Source: Actinomycetes bacterium | GTDB taxonomy: Bacteria > Actinomycetota > Acidimicrobiia > Acidimicrobiales > RAAP-2 | Assembly: GCA_021778895.1 (NCBI GenBank) | Contig: JAJYBR010000002.1 | Coordinates: 124,001 to 188,000 of the forward strand | Length of the DNA stretch: 64,000 bases | Direction of reading: 5' to 3' | Shown here: piece by piece, positions 61,286 to 64,000 of the stretch | How the letters are laid out: the number at the start of each line of letters is the position of its first letter | How positions within the stretch are numbered: position 1 is the stretch's first letter | Notes under the pieces: generated by a model | The model's database searches: none | What the model was told of the DNA's origin: nothing | Seen by the model: only the letters and a program-made list of their open reading frames with translations | Program-made: the position numbers and the translations under genes

Positions 61286-62051
61286 TCATGATCTCCTCCG
61301 CTAGCGCCCGGTAGGCCTTCGCGCCCTTGGAGTTCGGGTCGAAGTAGGTGATGGGCTGTCCAAATGACGGGGCTTCCGCCAGACGGACCGTTCGTGGGAT
61401 GACAGTCTGACAGAGCTCGTTGGGGAAGTGGCGCCGCACCTCCGCTGCGACATCACCCGCCAACGTGTTGCGCGAGTCGTACATGGTGAGGATCACCTTC
61501 GTGATCTGCAGCGTCGGGTTGAGGTTCTGCTGGACCAGTTCGACGATCTTGCGCAGCTGGGTCAGACCTTCCAGCGCGTAGAACTCCGTCTGCACGGGCA
61601 CCATGATCTCGGTGGCCGCCGCGAACGCGTTGATCGTGATCAGTCCCAAGGAGGGCGGGCAGTCAATGAAGATGTAGTCGAACTCCCCGTCGACGGACGC
61701 CAGTGCTCGCTTCAGGCGAAGTTCCCGCGAGATCACCGACGTCAGCTCCTGTTCGATCCCCGCCAGGTCCAAGGTGGCGGGAGCGACGAAGAGGTTGTTG
61801 AAGCCCGTGGGTTCGACGACATCAGCGATGGGGACGCCATTGAGCAAGACGTCGTAGACGGAGTTCTCGAAGCGCCTCCCGTCCACACCGAGTCCGGTCG
61901 TGGCGTTCCCCTGGGGATCGAGATCGATGACCAGGACCCTCTTGCCCGCCTGAGCCAATGCGGCGCCGAGCGCCGTGGTCGTCGTTGTCTTCCCGACTCC
62001 ACCCTTCTGGTTGGCCACGGCGTAAATCGTCGTCCTTGCCTCTTGCGCCAT
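61278..62051 (-). CDS. parA: Chromosome-partitioning ATPase ParA
   Basis: A 257-residue ParA/Soj ATPase. The deviant Walker A motif is NQKGGVGKTTTTTALG, with VLVIDLDPQGNATTGLG and FIDCPPSLGLITINAFAA downstream. It moves ParB-parS complexes along the nucleoid. GGGAAGAGG precedes the ATG. First gene of parA-parB, reading away from the parS cluster. Confidence 0.95.
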   Translation of the reverse strand: MAQEARTTIYAVANQKGGVGKTTTTTALGAALAQAGKRVLVIDLDPQGNATTGLGVDGRRFENSVYDVLLNGVPIADVVEPTGFNNLFVAPATLDLAGIEQELTSVISRELRLKRALASVDGEFDYIFIDCPPSLGLITINAFAAATEIMVPVQTEFYALEGLTQLRKIVELVQQNLNPTLQITKVILTMYDSRNTLAGDVAAEVRRHFPNELCQTVIPRTVRLAEAPSFGQPITYFDPNSKGAKAYRALAEEIMNG

Positions 62052-62130
62052 ACGCCTCTTCCCAGCCGAGTTCGGTGCCGTTCAGTACCTTGCCATTCAA
62101 CACGCCACCGCGGCATCCGTCAAGTACCAG

Positions 62131-62146
62131 CGTTTCACGTGAAACA
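62131..62146. promoter_or_regulatory. parS site 1
   Basis: CGTTTCACGTGAAACA contains the perfect 14-bp palindrome GTTTCACGTGAAAC, the conserved ParB-binding core. It lies 80 bp upstream of parA. Confidence 0.93.
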
Positions 62147-62229
62147 TTCCCAGGACCCAGATCGGCCTCTTCTCGTTTCCCAATGCGCGGCTGGAAATGT
62201 GACCCGCAGGTGCGCATTGACGGACTCTC

Positions 62230-62245
62230 CGTTTCACGTGAAACA
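62230..62245. promoter_or_regulatory. parS site 2
   Basis: CGTTTCACGTGAAACA again, the same 16 bases as site 1, 99 bp away. Confidence 0.93.
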
Positions 62246-62353
62246 TTCCAGGGACGACACTTTCCTGCACCTGCCGCCCACCGGGCACCGCCCCAGCACC
62301 CCTCCGGTCGGGCCAACTCGCGATGCTTCCGAGAGCTCGGCCCGCCGGCGGCG

Positions 62354-62381
62354 GGCCGGCCGGCCGGCCGGCCGGCCGGCC
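62354..62381. repeat. Tandem (GGCC)7 tract
   Basis: Seven GGCC units in a row. Such tracts slip easily and may vary in length between isolates. Confidence 0.8.
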
Positions 62382-62525
62382 ATCCCCCTCCGTCCCGCAC
62401 GCCCTACCGCACCCACGGCTCCCGGCGCCCTCGGGTGCTGCGACGGACCCGGAGTGGTGCAGGTCCCCCGGTCCCCCCGGGCGCTGCTCACCCCGGCAGG
62501 GAGCCGGGACCGTTCAGGGTCCGAA

Positions 62526-62541
62526 TGTTCCACGTGAAACA
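62526..62541. promoter_or_regulatory. parS site 3
   Basis: TGTTCCACGTGAAACA, one arm change from the perfect palindrome. Downstream sequence is loosely similar to the repeats at sites 4 and 5. Confidence 0.9.
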
Positions 62542-62769
62542 CTGTCGGCAGCGGGGGAGCGCCACCCCGGGGTCTCTCGGACCCTCTGGACCGCGCGTCC
62601 GTGACCACGCCGGCCCACCGACGGGCCCGCCGGGGGTCGGGCACTGCAGACAGACGGAGCCGCGAGAAGGTACGGGCCCCCTCGAACCATTCTCTCGTCC
62701 CCCAGAGCGCGTCCCGGCGGCCATCGGGCCCCGGGGGGACAGCGCCGCGGGGGGCCGCCCTCGCGGGGG

Positions 62770-63000
62770 GTGGAGATCTCGCCCAGCACCGCCAATCCGA
62801 CTGCCCGTCATCAATTCGTCCCGAGAGAGGCTCCCAGACGATCCGGATGGCACGTTCACCCACCAGATGGCGAAGCACCCAAATGTCGCCGGTGGTGCGA
62901 ACGGACAAGCCGTGGCGAGGTCGAAGGCCTCCTCGGCTCCGGGCTGACGGTCCAGGATCTCCGCTCGCCCAGGTCCGCGACCCCGTCTCGTGGAGGATGC
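62770..63000 (-). pseudogene. Decayed partial copy of rsmG
   Basis: This stretch aligns to the true rsmG about 882 bp further on (63652-63880), including GRAEILDRQPGAEEAFDLAT here versus GRAEVLARQPGAEESFDLVT in the gene. The match continues in DNA for over 200 bp with many substitutions but little shift of frame. It lacks start, N-terminal SAM motifs and C-terminus, so it cannot encode the enzyme. The limits are approximate. Confidence 0.8.
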
Positions 63001-63080
63001 GTTGCCACGGTTCCCGCAGGCTACCACCAGGGGCGGAACGGGACGTCGGGCTTGGTGAACCGGCTTCTGGGAGCTGCCCC

Positions 63081-63117
63081 GATGTTCCACGTGAAACACC
63101 GGTCGACCGGGGGAGTG
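63081..63117. repeat. 37-bp direct repeat, copy A (contains parS site 4)
   Basis: Identical to 63220-63256. The unit starts GATGTTCCACGTGAAACACC and ends CCGGGGGAGTG, so conservation goes beyond the 16-bp parS. Confidence 0.9.
63083..63098. promoter_or_regulatory. parS site 4
   Basis: TGTTCCACGTGAAACA, identical to sites 3 and 5. Confidence 0.92.
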
Positions 63118-63219
63118 GCGCGGGGGGTCTCGGGGAGCCTCGGGACCCGCAGCCCGTCGCCATGCTGTCCGATGCCCCGACGACCCGTGGGGCAGTCCGC
63201 CCCGCAGCGAAACCATCGG

Positions 63220-63256
63220 GATGTTCCACGTGAAACACCGGTCGACCGGGGGAGTG
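63220..63256. repeat. 37-bp direct repeat, copy B (contains parS site 5)
   Basis: Second perfect copy, 139 bp from copy A. Confidence 0.9.
63222..63237. promoter_or_regulatory. parS site 5
   Basis: TGTTCCACGTGAAACA; 301 bp before the rsmG stop codon. Confidence 0.92.
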
Positions 63257-63537
63257 CCCGATACCCGGTGTCTGCGTCGGCACCGGGCTCAACGGAACTG
63301 CGACCAACCGGGAGCGCCCCTGATCGTAATTGACTCGTCTTTCCTGATGGGAGACCACACCGGTCGCAAGAGTGTGCCGGCGGTGCGTCCGACGCTCGAA
63401 GCAACCCTCCCGGCCCGAAGCGGCCCGCCTCGCCCGTGGTGTCCCGTCTTGTGTCTGGGCAAGCGGCTCGAACGTGCTCGTGGCTCCGGGAACTACGGTC
63501 GCGAGGGCCACCTCCCGGCCGGGACGTCCGGTGACGG

Positions 63538-64000
63538 CTAGAAGAGGGGGCGCTTCTGGGGAACCCCGACTCGGCGCGGATATCGCGCACTGGTGGCCGC
63601 CTCCTTCACCAGGATGACGACACCGTAGGGCTCGCGCAGCGAAGCTCGAAGACTCAGGCCCAGTTCGGCCAATCCCGCTTCCGGCCAGCGATTCGTCCCC
63701 TCGGGCGGCTCCGAGACGATCAGGGAGCCACCCACGCGCAAGAAACGGACCGCGCACTCGGCCGTCGCCGCCGGTGGCGCGAACGATCGGGCCGTGACGA
63801 GGTCGAAGGACTCCTCGGCCCCGGGCTGACGGGCCAGGACCTCCGCCCGCCCAGTCCACACCTCGCCACCCGCTGGCGCATCAGGCTCGTGAACCGCTCG
63901 CTCCAGGAATACCGTGCGCCGTCGCATGGCGTCGAGCAGGACCGTCCGGACGCCCCAATGGGCGAGCAGCGCCAGTCCGGGAACGCCTCCGCCGCTGCCG
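63538..64000 (-). CDS. rsmG: 16S rRNA (guanine-527-N7)-methyltransferase RsmG, N-terminus outside the window
   Basis: About 153 C-terminal residues are visible. The SAM-binding stretch GSGGGVPGLALLAHWGVRTV lies at the window edge, followed by LLDAMRRRTVFLERAV and the conserved FDLVTARSFAPPA. It methylates G527 of 16S rRNA. The order rsmG-parA-parB is standard near the origin in actinobacteria. The gene reads toward the parS cluster. Confidence 0.92.
   Translation of the reverse strand, partial: GSGGGVPGLALLAHWGVRTVLLDAMRRRTVFLERAVHEPDAPAGGEVWTGRAEVLARQPGAEESFDLVTARSFAPPAATAECAVRFLRVGGSLIVSEPPEGTNRWPEAGLAELGLSLRASLREPYGVVILVKEAATSARYPRRVGVPQKRPLF

Larger units (their letters stand above)
62052..63537. 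other. 1.5-kb non-coding region between rsmG and parA
   Basis: No convincing gene fills this stretch; long frames here have actinobacterial composition but no family resemblance. It holds five parS sites, a (GGCC)7 tract, a 37-bp direct repeat around two of the parS sites and a decayed rsmG segment, each listed separately. The remainder is GC-rich and featureless to me. Confidence 0.8.

Noticed and set aside
62354..62381. CRISPR or REP-like array
   Set aside because: It is a simple GGCC tetranucleotide tract without spacers.
62052..63537. Protein gene on either strand between parA and rsmG
   Set aside because: Frames up to 541 codons are open but contain parS palindromes and a decayed rsmG in a shifted frame, lack ribosome sites and show no family motif.
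1..64000. tRNA and rRNA genes
   Set aside because: No cloverleaf-like sequence with a GGTTCGA-type T-arm was seen in the short intergenic gaps; this was a visual check only, and tRNAscan-SE would be decisive.

Overview
The window is gene-dense, very GC-rich chromosomal DNA from a high-GC Gram-positive bacterium (Actinomycetota). Many gene pairs share ATGA, GTGA or TGATG overlaps, GTG starts are common, and many genes have a TANNNT -10 box only 6-8 nt before the start codon, which points to leaderless mRNAs. Several gene blocks match the origin-flanking blocks of mycobacteria, but they are joined differently: dnaB/rplI/rpsR/ssb/rpsF, DUF5318/padR/ino1, pcnA/DUF6049/murJ, trxB/trxA/cwlM-like and parB/parA/rsmG. 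A deep-branching actinobacterium such as an acidimicrobiial lineage would fit; that assignment is inference. No rRNA, tRNA, IS element, prophage or CRISPR array was recognised.

Region by region. (1) 1-6979, leftward: an ArsR regulator and six subunits of a membrane complex related to group 4 [NiFe] hydrogenase and complex I, in the order of M. tuberculosis Rv0081-Rv0087. The visible N-terminal metal-ligand motif of the large subunit has lost its cysteines, so this looks like an Ehr-type (hydrogenase-related) redox pump. (2) 7007-9865: a DUF4232 exported protein, then a divergent TetR/drug-exporter pair with an operator between them. (3) 9911-14902: a CUT2-type sugar ABC importer, its LacI regulator and a ROK sugar kinase. 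(4) 14925-23109: DNA glycosylase, a dimethylformamidase-like exported protein, a C-S lyase, a four-domain neocarzinostatin-like secreted protein followed by three hairpins, a variant HMG-CoA-lyase-like enzyme, a methyltransferase and a small membrane protein. (5) 23106-33544: two divergent operons for acyl/ketone-body metabolism: serine hydrolase, scoA, scoB, TetR and acyl-CoA ligase leftward; livK-livG-livF-livH-livM-bdhA rightward. (6) 33579-45321: MscS channel, LCP cell-wall ligase, a repeat-rich exported protein, orphan response regulator, peroxiredoxin, 2-oxoacid dehydrogenase E1a/E1b/E2, MFS transporter, rlmN and an SDR enzyme. (7) 45352-64000: the conserved housekeeping and origin-proximal block, ending in parB-parA, a 1.5 kb non-coding stretch with five parS sites, and the 3' part of rsmG.

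How the genes work together. The ParB/parS cluster and the neighbouring cell-wall genes (murJ, cwlM-like, DUF6049) form the chromosome-segregation and envelope core. ScoAB plus BdhA would interconvert 3-hydroxybutyrate, acetoacetate and acetoacetyl-CoA, with the acyl-CoA ligase and Liv transporter as probable supply routes. Most attractive for follow-up are the hydrogenase-like pump without visible NiFe ligands, the parS region with an embedded decayed rsmG copy, the probable CTG start of the pseudo-amidase gene, the tandem neocarzinostatin-like protein, and the fixed spacing of leaderless promoters.
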